Program-made: the position numbers and the translations under genes
In this document: positions 1 to 8,245 of the stretch, piece by piece
Layout of the letters: each line of letters begins with the position of its first letter
How positions within the stretch are numbered: position 1 is the first letter of the stretch
Source of the DNA: Lachnospiraceae bacterium
GTDB lineage: Bacteria > Bacillota > Clostridia > Lachnospirales > Lachnospiraceae
Direction of reading: 5' to 3'
Length of the DNA stretch: 64,000 nt
Assembly: GCA_015057525.1 (NCBI GenBank)
Contig: SVEE01000010.1
Coordinates: forward strand, 1 to 64,000
Notes under the pieces: model-generated
The model's input: only the letters and a program-made list of their open reading frames with translations
Told to the model about the DNA's origin: nothing
The model's database searches: none

Positions 1-161
1 TTATAATTACTGTCCTTACTTACTGTTTTGTGTTTCCATTCTTGGAATAAGGATTTTAGTAAAATCCTCTGAAAATCTCTTAAAGAATTTTCAGGGTTAA
101 CATGTTATTAAGTTGTCAAATGTTCTTTTTATTATCTGTCGTTTCAAGCGACAGCTTTGTA
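1..161 (-). other. Structured untranslated leader running off the left edge
   Basis: This non-coding stretch is the start of the transcript from the promoter at 162-190. It holds three hairpins: CTGTCG/CGACAG at 136-154, CTGAAAAT/ATTTTCAG at 69-94 and GGATTTT/AAAATCC at 51-67. I see no open reading frame in it on either strand. Confidence 0.5.
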
Positions 162-190
162 ATAATATCATTTAAAACTCATCTTGTCAA
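162..190 (-). promoter_or_regulatory. Strong sigma-A promoter, probably of an rRNA operon left of the window
   Basis: On the minus strand a perfect -35 TTGACA (185-190) and a -10 TATTAT (162-167) are separated by 17 bases. Just downstream lies the palindrome CTGTCG/CGACAG (136-154), then a segment reading TTTGACAACTTAATAACATG, which resembles the conserved 'TTTGAAAACTGAATA' stretch of Firmicute rRNA leaders, then hairpins at 69-94 and 51-67. No start codon with a ribosome binding site follows. The gene itself lies beyond the left edge, so the rRNA assignment is inference. Confidence 0.6.
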
Positions 191-239
191 CACCTTTTTG
201 GAGATTTTTTGACATATTTTTTTATTGCCCTCATTCTTG

Positions 240-268
240 ATGACATGCCTATTTTTTAAGTGTATAAT
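240..268 (+). promoter_or_regulatory. Promoter of the membrane protein gene at 299
   Basis: ATGACA (240-245), a 17-base spacer and a perfect TATAAT (263-268) precede the gene. Because the -10 box lies downstream of the GTG at 260, translation must begin at the ATG at 299. The promoter is back to back with the one at 162-190. Confidence 0.5.
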
Positions 269-298
269 ATATGTAGTTTTTATTTGATGGAGAGTTAT

Positions 299-1660
299 AT
301 GAATAAAAAGGTTTTTAGCCACAAAACAATTATAAAATATACATTAGTTATATTAATATCTACTATTATCCAGTTGGGGCTTCTAGTTGCCGTAGCCTTA
401 ATTCCGCGCTCTGCTATCCAATCAAACATGAATGAATCAGCTAGCTATCTTTTAGAAAAGGATGTGTTTTTTTATCTAAATGAAGAAGACCGTTCCTCAT
501 ACATAGACAGATATGCGGATTCAATCTTGCTAAACATAGCCTATAATTATGATAGTAAACACCCCATTATATCAGTAATGAGTTCTTCCTATTACTTCAC
601 AAGTACACACAACGAAAACGAGAACCTCAACACGACAGTCACATCCAATGTAGAACCCACATTGGATTATATCAGATACTGGCACGGTTCTAATGTGATA
701 CTCAGACCACTATTAACGTTACTTAATATAAAAGAAATATATATCCTTAACGGTATAGTTCTTTTTATATTAATAATATCAACATTATTACTTATAAAAA
801 AATATCTCGGCACAGCAGTTTCTGTTTGCCTTAGCATTAGTATGATAGCAACCTCCATATGGTATGTACCATTTTCTCTCGAATATACTTGGACCATATT
901 ATTAATGCTTGTTGCATGCATACTCACTCTGGTATTAAGAGATAAAAACACCACTGTTCTATATTCATTATTTATAGTAATAGGTAGTTTTACAGCATAT
1001 TTGGATTTTTTAACAACAGAAACCCTCACCCTAATGATTCCTTTGATTATTCTTTTGATTTATAATCGGGAAAATATGGATTCCCTAAAATCTAGTATAA
1101 AATTTACATTCCCCATGTTTTTCGCATGGGGAGTTGGATATGTTTCTGCATGGCTTATAAAATGGTCCCTAGCATCTGTTATACTTAAAGAAAATGTGTT
1201 TTCCATGGCATTAAAACAGGCTCAATATAGAATATCTGGAGAAACAGACACTATAAGCGGCTTAGCAAAAAACATTTCAGCTATTATCAGAAACATAACC
1301 TGCTTATTCCCATATAGTTGGACTGAAAAGAACGTATTCTTTCTATTTAATATTACGTTGGGAATAATATTTGTGATTTATTATTTATTTAAATCACAAA
1401 AAAAATCTTATTTGTCTTCTTTTTTATTGATGTTAGGTTGCGTGCCTTATTTAAGATATTTTATATTGGCAAACCACTCTTATATACACTATTTCTTTAC
1501 ATATAGAGCGCAAATGACAACTATATTTTGTATAGGATTATTGATTACCTTTGGTATTGATAAACAATTGATAAAGAAGCAAATAAACAAACTTAAAAAG
1601 GGATTACAATATGGAAAAAACCAATTTAGAATTAACTATATTGATGCCTTGCCTAAATGA
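299..1660 (+). CDS. Multi-pass membrane protein of unknown function, GT-C-like topology
   Basis: The protein has 453 residues from the ATG at 299, which follows the ribosome binding site TGGAGAG; an upstream in-frame GTG at 260 lies before the promoter's -10 box and cannot be used. There is one N-terminal membrane helix (about residues 12-32), a loop of about 110 mostly polar residues, then roughly nine or ten helices to the C-terminus. The pattern of a large first loop followed by a hydrophobic bundle resembles GT-C glycosyltransferases, but I recognise no catalytic motif. Its end overlaps the next gene, a family 2 glycosyltransferase, by 50 bases, so the two are translated as a unit and may act together on a polyprenyl-linked sugar at the membrane. 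That role is inference from the neighbour. Confidence 0.75.
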   Translation: MNKKVFSHKTIIKYTLVILISTIIQLGLLVAVALIPRSAIQSNMNESASYLLEKDVFFYLNEEDRSSYIDRYADSILLNIAYNYDSKHPIISVMSSSYYFTSTHNENENLNTTVTSNVEPTLDYIRYWHGSNVILRPLLTLLNIKEIYILNGIVLFILIISTLLLIKKYLGTAVSVCLSISMIATSIWYVPFSLEYTWTILLMLVACILTLVLRDKNTTVLYSLFIVIGSFTAYLDFLTTETLTLMIPLIILLIYNRENMDSLKSSIKFTFPMFFAWGVGYVSAWLIKWSLASVILKENVFSMALKQAQYRISGETDTISGLAKNISAIIRNITCLFPYSWTEKNVFFLFNITLGIIFVIYYLFKSQKKSYLSSFLLMLGCVPYLRYFILANHSYIHYFFTYRAQMTTIFCIGLLITFGIDKQLIKKQINKLKKGLQYGKNQFRINYIDALPK

Positions 1661-2300
1661 AGAAGCAAATATTGCTGACTCAATAAATGGGGCAATGAGT
1701 TTTCTAACTGCCAACAATATCTCAGGAGAAATTTTAATCTCTGACAACGGCAGCACCGATAACTCTATAAAAATTGCTTCAGATTTAGGAGCTCGAGTTA
1801 TATCCGAGCCAACAAAAGGATACGGCAACGCATTGCGACGTGGAATTTCCTCAGCACTTGGCACATATATAATTATGGGTGACTGCGATACTACTTATGA
1901 TTTCACTAACCTTATGCCGTTTCTATCTGAGCTTAGAAATGGGGCTGACTTTGTTATTGGCAACAGGTATGCCGGTGGTATTGAGAAGGGTGCTATGCCT
2001 TTTTCTCACCAGTATTTAGGAGTACCTTTTTTATCTTTTATGGGACGAATTAAATACAAAACAAATATACGAGATTTTCATTGTGGGCTGAGAGGCTTTA
2101 AGAAAGATTATGCTTTAAATCTTAATCTTACTTCGACAGGCATGGAATTTGCCACCGAAATCATCGCAAAGTCCACAAAATCCAAAGCAGTTATAAAAGA
2201 AGTTCCCACTACACTTTCAAAAAGTAATTCTCCGCGAAAGCCTCATTTACGTACTTTACGTGATGGTTTTCGTCATTTACTTTACATATTAAAAAATTAA
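1611..2300 (+). CDS. Family 2 glycosyltransferase (dolichol-phosphate-mannose synthase type)
   Basis: The 229-residue protein is a GT-A fold glycosyltransferase. It shows the N-terminal nucleotide-sugar motif PCLNEEANI, then SDNGSTDNS, the segment GYGNALRRGI, and the metal-binding acidic motif GDCDTTYDF, a variant of the usual DxD. A second block, VIGNRY followed by GG and a PF.HQY.G stretch, is typical of DPM1/DPG-synthase-like enzymes, which transfer a sugar from a nucleotide donor to polyprenyl phosphate at the cytoplasmic face of the membrane. There are no C-terminal membrane helices; the upstream membrane protein overlapping it by 50 bases could supply them. The acceptor and sugar cannot be read from sequence. 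A bidirectional terminator follows. Confidence 0.88.
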   Translation: MEKTNLELTILMPCLNEEANIADSINGAMSFLTANNISGEILISDNGSTDNSIKIASDLGARVISEPTKGYGNALRRGISSALGTYIIMGDCDTTYDFTNLMPFLSELRNGADFVIGNRYAGGIEKGAMPFSHQYLGVPFLSFMGRIKYKTNIRDFHCGLRGFKKDYALNLNLTSTGMEFATEIIAKSTKSKAVIKEVPTTLSKSNSPRKPHLRTLRDGFRHLLYILKN

Positions 2301-2363
2301 ATTTTACCATCATATTTCATCACCAAACATCAAATAATATGCAAAATCAATATAAGCAAATTA

Positions 2364-2416
2364 AAAAAACAGGCTATATTGGAGAGGATACTACTCTTCC
2401 ATATAGCCTATTTTAT
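2364..2416. terminator. Bidirectional terminator between convergent genes
   Basis: An imperfect stem pairs AGGCTATAT (2371-2379) with ATATAGCCT (2401-2409), with further pairing of GGAGAG and CTCTTCC. An A-run on the left and TTTTAT on the right allow it to serve both the glycosyltransferase gene (+) and the long minus-strand operon ending with pilT. Confidence 0.7.
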
Positions 2417-2429
2417 GATGCATCTAATA

Positions 2430-3473
2430 CTATCTTAAGTTTTCAAAATCTTTTACATTTGAACAGTATTTAAGAGCTGTTGTATTTGTAATCTTCTGTT
2501 CTTTAACAAGTCTTCTTAAATCAGAGTTCATAGTGTGCATTCCAAGAGAATATGATCCCTGCATAGATGATATAATCTGATGAGTTTTATTTTCTCTTAT
2601 CTGGTTAGCAATTGCTTCTGTATTGATAAGTATCTCTGTAGCAATTGCCATTCCCTCTCCATCATCACGAGGAATAAGCTGCTGAGTTACAATACCCTTT
2701 AATACGTTAGCAAGCTGTGTTCTCGCCTGAGACTGTCCATGATGTGGATAAGCGTCAATTATACGCTCAATAGTCTGAGGAGCACTTGTTGTATGTAACG
2801 TTGAAAGAACTAAGTGTCCTGTCTCCGCTGCTGTAATCGCTGCACTGATTGTTTCATAGTCACGCATCTCACCAACAAGGATAATATCTGGGTCCTCACG
2901 AAGAGATGAACGAAGAGCTGTGGCAAAGGTATCAACATCCTTACCAACCTCTCTTTGATGAATCATGGATTTAGCATGATAATATACATACTCAATAGGG
3001 TCTTCGATTGTCATAACATGTTTTGCCTGTTTCTTATTAACATAGTCAATCATAGATGCAAGTGTTGTTGTCTTACCGCTTCCCGTAGGTCCTGTTATAA
3101 GAACAAGTCCTCTTGGCTCATTGATAAGCTTTCTTGCTGCTTCAGGTAAATTTAACTCGTCAAAGGTAGGTATTCTATCCTGCAAAATACGATATGTAGC
3201 TGCAAGATTATTTCTCTGATGATAAATGTTCGCTCTAAGTCTTGTTCCACCTATCATCATTGCGAAGTCTAAGTCTTCTCCATTAAGAACCTTCTGTCTC
3301 TGCTTCTCAGTTAATCCTTCAAGAATTAAATCCTCTGACTCTTCTGCAGTTGGTGCTGGACTTAAAATCTCCAGTTTACCAAATTTTCTGAATGCCATTG
3401 CAGTACCAACTGTAATATGCACATCCGATGCTTTCTGTGCCTTTGCTTCTTCAATTATGTCTACAAATCCCAT
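2430..3473 (-). CDS. pilT: PilT-type pilus retraction ATPase
   Basis: The 347-residue protein is a GspE/PilT secretion ATPase of PilT length. It shows the N-terminal 'ASDVHITVG' domain, Walker A GPTGSGKT (residues 128-135), the Asp box TIEDPIEY, Walker B DPDIILVGEMRD (194-205) and the His box GHLVLSTLHT. PilT hexamers power disassembly of type IV pili and twitching motility. No pilin, PilB or PilC gene is in the window, so the motor must serve pili encoded elsewhere. It is the last gene of the long minus-strand operon, 16 bases after the diguanylate cyclase gene, which places a pilus motor under the same control as c-di-GMP synthesis. The start has the site AAGGAG seven bases upstream. Confidence 0.92.
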   Translation of the reverse strand: MGFVDIIEEAKAQKASDVHITVGTAMAFRKFGKLEILSPAPTAEESEDLILEGLTEKQRQKVLNGEDLDFAMMIGGTRLRANIYHQRNNLAATYRILQDRIPTFDELNLPEAARKLINEPRGLVLITGPTGSGKTTTLASMIDYVNKKQAKHVMTIEDPIEYVYYHAKSMIHQREVGKDVDTFATALRSSLREDPDIILVGEMRDYETISAAITAAETGHLVLSTLHTTSAPQTIERIIDAYPHHGQSQARTQLANVLKGIVTQQLIPRDDGEGMAIATEILINTEAIANQIRENKTHQIISSMQGSYSLGMHTMNSDLRRLVKEQKITNTTALKYCSNVKDFENLR

Positions 3474-3489
3474 ATTCTTTCTCCTTTTA

Positions 3490-4788
3490 TTATCTTATTT
3501 CTTCCCCTGGTTTCTTCTTGCTCTTTTTGTCCTCATACATAAGCTTATCTGCTTCATGCATAAGTTCTGAGAAGTCATATCCCTTCTCACCATATACAAC
3601 ACCAATAGCGATAACGCAATCTATACCATCATCTAATGTATTAAGTCTGGCAAGTTCTGCTTCCCAACGTGACTTTAATACATCAACCTCTTCTTTAGTT
3701 ACATTACAAGCAACCAAAAGGTACTCATCGCCGCCCATACGATATCCATGCACTTTATTGCTTGTTACTTTTCTTATACTATTTGCAGCCTTGATTAAAA
3801 GCTTATCTCCAGCTTCATGTCCCTTTGTATCATTAAGAACCTTGAGGTTATTAACATCAAGGTTAAATATACCTATAGAATCAAGATTAGTATATTCTTT
3901 TTCTACCATATCAAGGTACTTGCCTTTGTTGTAAAGTCCAGTTAAACGATCATGCTCACTTTCATAAAGAAGTTTCTCTTTCATGATACCATTTTCCACA
4001 TAGAGACGGATAACTGAAAGAAGTGTATTCTCTTTCATTGAATCACGATCCATATTCGGCCATACATTGAAATATATTGCATATTTCTGTCCTGATACAG
4101 CTCCGTTACAAAGTTTCTTATATGTACTGTCCTGACTACCACCATTAAGTTTCATTACTTCCTGAATTTCAGGAGCAAAGCTATCAAATAAAATGTCGTC
4201 ATCGGCAGACATTGTAAAGGCCTCTTCAACCTTTGCATTTAAATTAATACGGTCATTACTATAAACACTTCCCATTTTGTTGTAGGTAATTATATCCATA
4301 TTACCCTCGCGCTGAATAAGAAAATACGCTTTGCTAGTTTTGAAATAATCTACAAGCATAGGAAGAAGCTCATAAAATGTATTAGAAAGTTTCTCCAAAA
4401 CTGCTGTCTGGAAAGCAGAAAGCTTTTTGAAAAATCCCATATACTTTGTGATATCTCTATTAAGTCCCATGTATTCAGTTATATCTGTCATGAGATGAAT
4501 CTTGTACTTCTTTCCTTCCTTCTCAAATAAAGCTGAGTGGAATCTATAATACTTCTGTGTATCTGTATCTATATTCTCCCATTCTACGGCATCACCATCT
4601 AATTCAAGTTCTGGACACTCTTCCAACCATAAAAACACATTAGTAGCATCCATACCTACAATGCTTTCCCCATATTTTTTGGTAAAATACGAATCAGCAT
4701 AAACGATTTCATCCGAGCCTTCTGCGATTATTAAAACACCACCTACTTTATCGGATACAAATTTAATTATCTCGTTATTAAAATCCAT
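3490..4788 (-). CDS. Diguanylate cyclase (GGDEF domain), soluble
   Basis: The protein has 432 residues from the ATG at 4788, which has the near-perfect site AGAAGGAGG; the longer frame would need a TTG at 4821. The N-terminal 250 residues look like PAS- or GAF-type sensor folds without membrane helices. The C-terminal domain begins at DRLTGLYNK (about residue 280) and carries LDVNNLKVLNDTKGHEAGD and the active-site loop GGDEY (362-366), a conservative change from GGDEF. No RxxD inhibitory site is visible before the loop. It is expected to make c-di-GMP from two GTP. It sits between an anti-anti-sigma gene and pilT, so its product could tune pilus function directly. The effect of Tyr in the loop on activity is unknown. 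Confidence 0.88.
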   Translation of the reverse strand: MDFNNEIIKFVSDKVGGVLIIAEGSDEIVYADSYFTKKYGESIVGMDATNVFLWLEECPELELDGDAVEWENIDTDTQKYYRFHSALFEKEGKKYKIHLMTDITEYMGLNRDITKYMGFFKKLSAFQTAVLEKLSNTFYELLPMLVDYFKTSKAYFLIQREGNMDIITYNKMGSVYSNDRINLNAKVEEAFTMSADDDILFDSFAPEIQEVMKLNGGSQDSTYKKLCNGAVSGQKYAIYFNVWPNMDRDSMKENTLLSVIRLYVENGIMKEKLLYESEHDRLTGLYNKGKYLDMVEKEYTNLDSIGIFNLDVNNLKVLNDTKGHEAGDKLLIKAANSIRKVTSNKVHGYRMGGDEYLLVACNVTKEEVDVLKSRWEAELARLNTLDDGIDCVIAIGVVYGEKGYDFSELMHEADKLMYEDKKSKKKPGEEIR

Positions 4789-4813
4789 ATTTATCCTCCT
4801 TCTGTCACAATAT

Positions 4814-5116
4814 TTATTCAAAGTTTAAAATGTCTGCAAAACCTGTCATTTCAAAAACTTCCATAACATCACTCACAACATTTTTTACAATCATTGTTCC
4901 CTGAAGAGAATTCATCTTTTTCTGAGCTCCAAGTATTGCTCTTAATCCGGAACTTGCCACATAGTCGCAACCTTCCATATCGAGCACAAACTTTTCCACA
5001 CCATCAACAAGTACCTGGTCTAACTCAGCGATTAACTTAGGTGCTGCATTTGTATCAAGTCTACCATTAATCGCCATTACAAGTTCTGTCCCATTTTGTG
5101 TTTTAGTAATTTCCAT
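4814..5116 (-). CDS. STAS-domain anti-sigma factor antagonist (SpoIIAA/RsbV type)
   Basis: The 100-residue protein is a single STAS domain. It keeps the pattern GRLDTNAAP near the N-terminus and the phosphorylation loop DYVASSGLRAIL, in which Ser55 or Ser56 is the expected phospho-acceptor. In SpoIIAA/RsbV systems the unphosphorylated antagonist binds the anti-sigma kinase, and a PP2C phosphatase reactivates it. The kinase gene lies immediately upstream and a SpoIIE-type phosphatase is encoded in the same operon, so all parts of a partner switch are present except a dedicated sigma factor. The start has a full site AAGGAGGT. Confidence 0.92.
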   Translation of the reverse strand: MEITKTQNGTELVMAINGRLDTNAAPKLIAELDQVLVDGVEKFVLDMEGCDYVASSGLRAILGAQKKMNSLQGTMIVKNVVSDVMEVFEMTGFADILNFE

Positions 5117-5161
5117 ATGTAACCTCCTTCAACATTCATAACATCCTTTATTTTACCATGA

Positions 5162-5587
5162 TTACCATGATTTTTCCATAATTAATGTATTTTTTCCTTC
5201 TTCATAGGAATAAAAAATTTCGTCCATTGTCTTTTTTACCATAAAAATTCCCAATCCACCTATTTGACGTTCATCTGCCGATAAAGTAATATCTGGTTCT
5301 TCCTTCTCAAGGGGATTAAACGGAACACCAGAATCTGTAACACATATGGTAGCCTTCCTTACTTCATCTGTGGTTTCAATTTCTAATTTAAGAAAACATT
5401 CACCAGCTTCACCACCATATGCATAATTTGCTACATTTACAAACACTTCTTCCACGCACACGGTTATCTGCATTATCAGTTTTAACGGACAATCCGCCTC
5501 CTCAAGACCTTCCTCTATCATTCCAATGACAGTGTCTAGATTTTCCAAGGATGCAGGTACAGTTATCTCTTTTAATATTTTATCCAT
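5162..5587 (-). CDS. RsbW/SpoIIAB-like serine kinase (anti-sigma factor type ATPase)
   Basis: The 141-residue protein is a HATPase_c_2 domain of the GHKL family. The N box reads CVEEVFVNVANYAYGG (Glu46/47 and Asn51), G1 is DSGVPFNP and G2 is GGLGIFMVKKTMD. Proteins of this kind phosphorylate a STAS antagonist on serine and hold a target such as a sigma factor inactive. It is 45 bases upstream of the STAS gene. No sigma factor gene is adjacent, so the released partner may be something else, perhaps another operon product. Assignment to the kinase family is clear; the target is unknown. Confidence 0.88.
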   Translation of the reverse strand: MDKILKEITVPASLENLDTVIGMIEEGLEEADCPLKLIMQITVCVEEVFVNVANYAYGGEAGECFLKLEIETTDEVRKATICVTDSGVPFNPLEKEEPDITLSADERQIGGLGIFMVKKTMDEIFYSYEEGKNTLIMEKSW

Positions 5588-5613
5588 GCCTTCCCCTCCA
5601 TACTTATGAACAA

Positions 5614-6393
5614 CTACAAATTATTTAGTAGTTCAAGAGATGCCTTCACCTTGTCTACTCCCTTTAATTCAAGTAAAACAGTTGCATCATAAAAATGCCC
5701 TTCATAATGTTCTTTGAATTTATTCCAGTCTATAATTCCTTCCCCTAATGCAAGATGTAAATCACTCTTAAAATCATTATCATTAATGTGAATATGCTTA
5801 ACATATGGTGCAAATGCCTCTACCCAACAATCAATTTTTTTCTCATCTCCAAACACATGAGCATGAGCATAATCAAAGCATATTCCAAAATTATCATATA
5901 CAGAAAGTTTTTCTGCCAACTCAGCAAGAAGCTCCCAATCTGTGTCAAACATATTTTCCATATAAATATTCATATGAGGATATTTTCGAAGCTTTTCCGA
6001 CCAATATAAATAATTGCGCTCTACCCAGGATTTACGATATGATTCCAGTGTAAAGTTGGGAATATAATTAGTGTGAAATACTACGCCTTTAACACCTAAC
6101 TCCTGTGCAATATTCAAACTTTGTTCAATTCTACAATCCGATACTTCATATATTTTTCTATCATCAGAAAAAATTGTCACATCTAAAAATGCACCATGAC
6201 TTGTGCAATAATCTGGCAAATCAATTTGACTCTTGTAATAGTTTATTGTATCAGCAACTTTTTTCTCATCATCCAGTATATGTGGAAGAAAAAAATCATT
6301 ATACTCAAAACCCAAATTATTATTCTTAGCTATTTCTAAATATGCTTCCAGGTTATCTTTGTCGGGAATTATCAAAAGCTTTTTTACTTTCAT
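5614..6393 (-). CDS. Sugar phosphate isomerase/epimerase-like TIM-barrel protein
   Basis: The 259-residue protein belongs to the AP endonuclease 2 / xylose isomerase-like TIM-barrel family. Likely metal ligands sit in the strand ends VVFHTNY, YMENM, CFDYAHAH, HIHINDND and LELKG, in the usual order of His, Glu, Asp/His and Glu. Members isomerise or epimerise sugars and related polyols, or cleave abasic DNA; this short single-domain version fits the sugar group better. It has no obvious place in a signalling operon, yet gaps to both neighbours are about 25 bases. The substrate cannot be told from sequence. Confidence 0.8.
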   Translation of the reverse strand: MKVKKLLIIPDKDNLEAYLEIAKNNNLGFEYNDFFLPHILDDEKKVADTINYYKSQIDLPDYCTSHGAFLDVTIFSDDRKIYEVSDCRIEQSLNIAQELGVKGVVFHTNYIPNFTLESYRKSWVERNYLYWSEKLRKYPHMNIYMENMFDTDWELLAELAEKLSVYDNFGICFDYAHAHVFGDEKKIDCWVEAFAPYVKHIHINDNDFKSDLHLALGEGIIDWNKFKEHYEGHFYDATVLLELKGVDKVKASLELLNNL

Positions 6394-6416
6394 TACTTAT
6401 CTCCTGATTTTATAAA

Positions 6417-8219
6417 TCAATCTCTTTTTACGCTAGTTACAGAGTATACAAAAACACCCTTTGATTTACCCTTTAATGGTATCTCTCCAACCTCTTCAAC
6501 TTCAACTCTATCCTTAACTCTTTCATATACAGCATCGCTAATAAGAACCTGACCTTTCTTTGCATTAGCTTCCAATCTTGCAGCTGTATTAACTGTATCA
6601 CCTATTGCAGTGAAATCCATACGTGTCTCACATCCCACATTTCCTACAACGGCAGGTCCACAGTTTACACCTACACCAAAGCCTACACTACGACCAAATT
6701 CCTTCATAAGCTTATCTTCAAGGGCAGCTCCACCTTCTACTATATCCATAGCCGCACATACCGCTCTGAATTCATAATCATCTAAATCAAATGGCGAATT
6801 GAATACTGCCATTGTGGCATCGCCAACAAACTTATCCAATGTCCCTTTATTCTTAAATATGGCATTAGTAGTTAAATTTAAATAATTATTTAATATGGCA
6901 ACCACTTGCTCTGGTTCAAGAATTTCTGACATCGTTGTAAATCCTCTTATATCTACAAAAAGAACCGCAACATCTCTATTCTCACCACCAAGCTTGATCT
7001 TGAAATCACCCTTTTTAGCTATCTCATCTACAACCTCTGGAGCAACGTACTTCTTAAAAGCATTAATAACTTTTTTACGTTTTATTGTTTCTAAGATATA
7101 CCTTATGGCAAGACAATACATATATGATATTATCAGTATTATTGGCATATATATTAAACTAATTGCTGTTCCATTATTATTTAATGTGGCACCCACAAAA
7201 AGTTCTATACCAATTGCTCCAATTAATAATAAAGTTGCACGCCATATTTTTATTCTCTTAAATATAAAATGTATGATTCCACACAATATTCCAAATATGA
7301 TTCCAAACAAATATGGATTACCGTTTATAGAAAATCTACCCTGCATAAATGCCTGAAGTATATTGGCATGAACCTCCACTCCAAACATCTGCTTACTATA
7401 GCCATTTGGTACATTAAAATTATCCTGCATTCCAGTAGCATATGCACCCACAAGAACTATACTATCCTTAAACACACGACTATCTATATTGCCATTTAGT
7501 ATATCCACCATAGAAATATACTCATAATCGCCTGGCTTTCCAGAATAATTAATAAGTGTTTTCCCGTATTTATCAGTAATAATATCTTCTGGCTGAATGC
7601 CCATTTTAACGCAATATTCTTCGTATATTTTCATGGTGAACATCTTCATTTCTTCACCCTGAAAATCTTCGTGGAGAAGTATTCTTCTTACGATGCCATC
7701 AGAATCCTGAGCGACATTAGCATAACCAACACTTGCACTTTCCCTAAGCTCTTCATATGGATAATAAACTGCCTCTACAGGGAATTCCGACAAACCCTCT
7801 GCATTAGTCTCTACCTTCTCTTTGTACTTTATCTGGGACGCAACGACGATATTACCACTTTCCTTTGCCGCTTCTACAAAAGCAATATCTCCATCAGAAA
7901 TAGTTGCTCCTTCACCAAAATAACCCGAAAAAACAATATCGAATGCAATAACCGAAGGCTTTGCGTCATCATATTTATTCAGCACATTTATTAAATCTGC
8001 ATAATACTGTCTTGACCAAGTGTTAATTGGTCCAAGTTCTTCTAACGTTTTCTCATCAATAGCAATTATCTTAATATCCGTAGTTACACCTCTTGGGCGC
8101 TGATACAATGCATCCTTCAACATATAATCTAATGACGAAAATATATTGAAAACTGTCAGAATGAACACCAACAATATTACAAAAATAGATTCAATAATGT
8201 CACGTAATAACTTTTTCAA
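6417..8219 (-). CDS. CHASE2-domain transmembrane adenylate cyclase (class III)
   Basis: An N-terminal membrane helix is followed by an extracellular CHASE2 sensor of about 270 residues, three membrane helices (about residues 300-375) and a class III cyclase domain. Both metal aspartates (LFVDIRGFT and VGDATMAVF), the adenine-type lysine in TLDKFVGD, the aspartate in MDFTAIGDTVN and the transition-state Asn and Arg in NTAARLE are present, so it should be an active adenylate cyclase making cAMP. The start is uncertain: GAGGTGGGG precedes a TTG at 8219, while the GTG at 8228 overlaps that site. The next gene upstream encodes a cyclic-nucleotide-binding phosphatase, an obvious receiver for the product. 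Confidence 0.88.
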   Translation of the reverse strand: MKKLLRDIIESIFVILLVFILTVFNIFSSLDYMLKDALYQRPRGVTTDIKIIAIDEKTLEELGPINTWSRQYYADLINVLNKYDDAKPSVIAFDIVFSGYFGEGATISDGDIAFVEAAKESGNIVVASQIKYKEKVETNAEGLSEFPVEAVYYPYEELRESASVGYANVAQDSDGIVRRILLHEDFQGEEMKMFTMKIYEEYCVKMGIQPEDIITDKYGKTLINYSGKPGDYEYISMVDILNGNIDSRVFKDSIVLVGAYATGMQDNFNVPNGYSKQMFGVEVHANILQAFMQGRFSINGNPYLFGIIFGILCGIIHFIFKRIKIWRATLLLIGAIGIELFVGATLNNNGTAISLIYMPIILIISYMYCLAIRYILETIKRKKVINAFKKYVAPEVVDEIAKKGDFKIKLGGENRDVAVLFVDIRGFTTMSEILEPEQVVAILNNYLNLTTNAIFKNKGTLDKFVGDATMAVFNSPFDLDDYEFRAVCAAMDIVEGGAALEDKLMKEFGRSVGFGVGVNCGPAVVGNVGCETRMDFTAIGDTVNTAARLEANAKKGQVLISDAVYERVKDRVEVEEVGEIPLKGKSKGVFVYSVTSVKRD

Positions 8220-8245
8220 ATTCCCCACCTCGCGAAAAACGCATC

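Noticed and set aside
260-298. Upstream GTG start of the first membrane protein
   Set aside because: It lies before the -10 box of the gene's own promoter, so it would not be transcribed.
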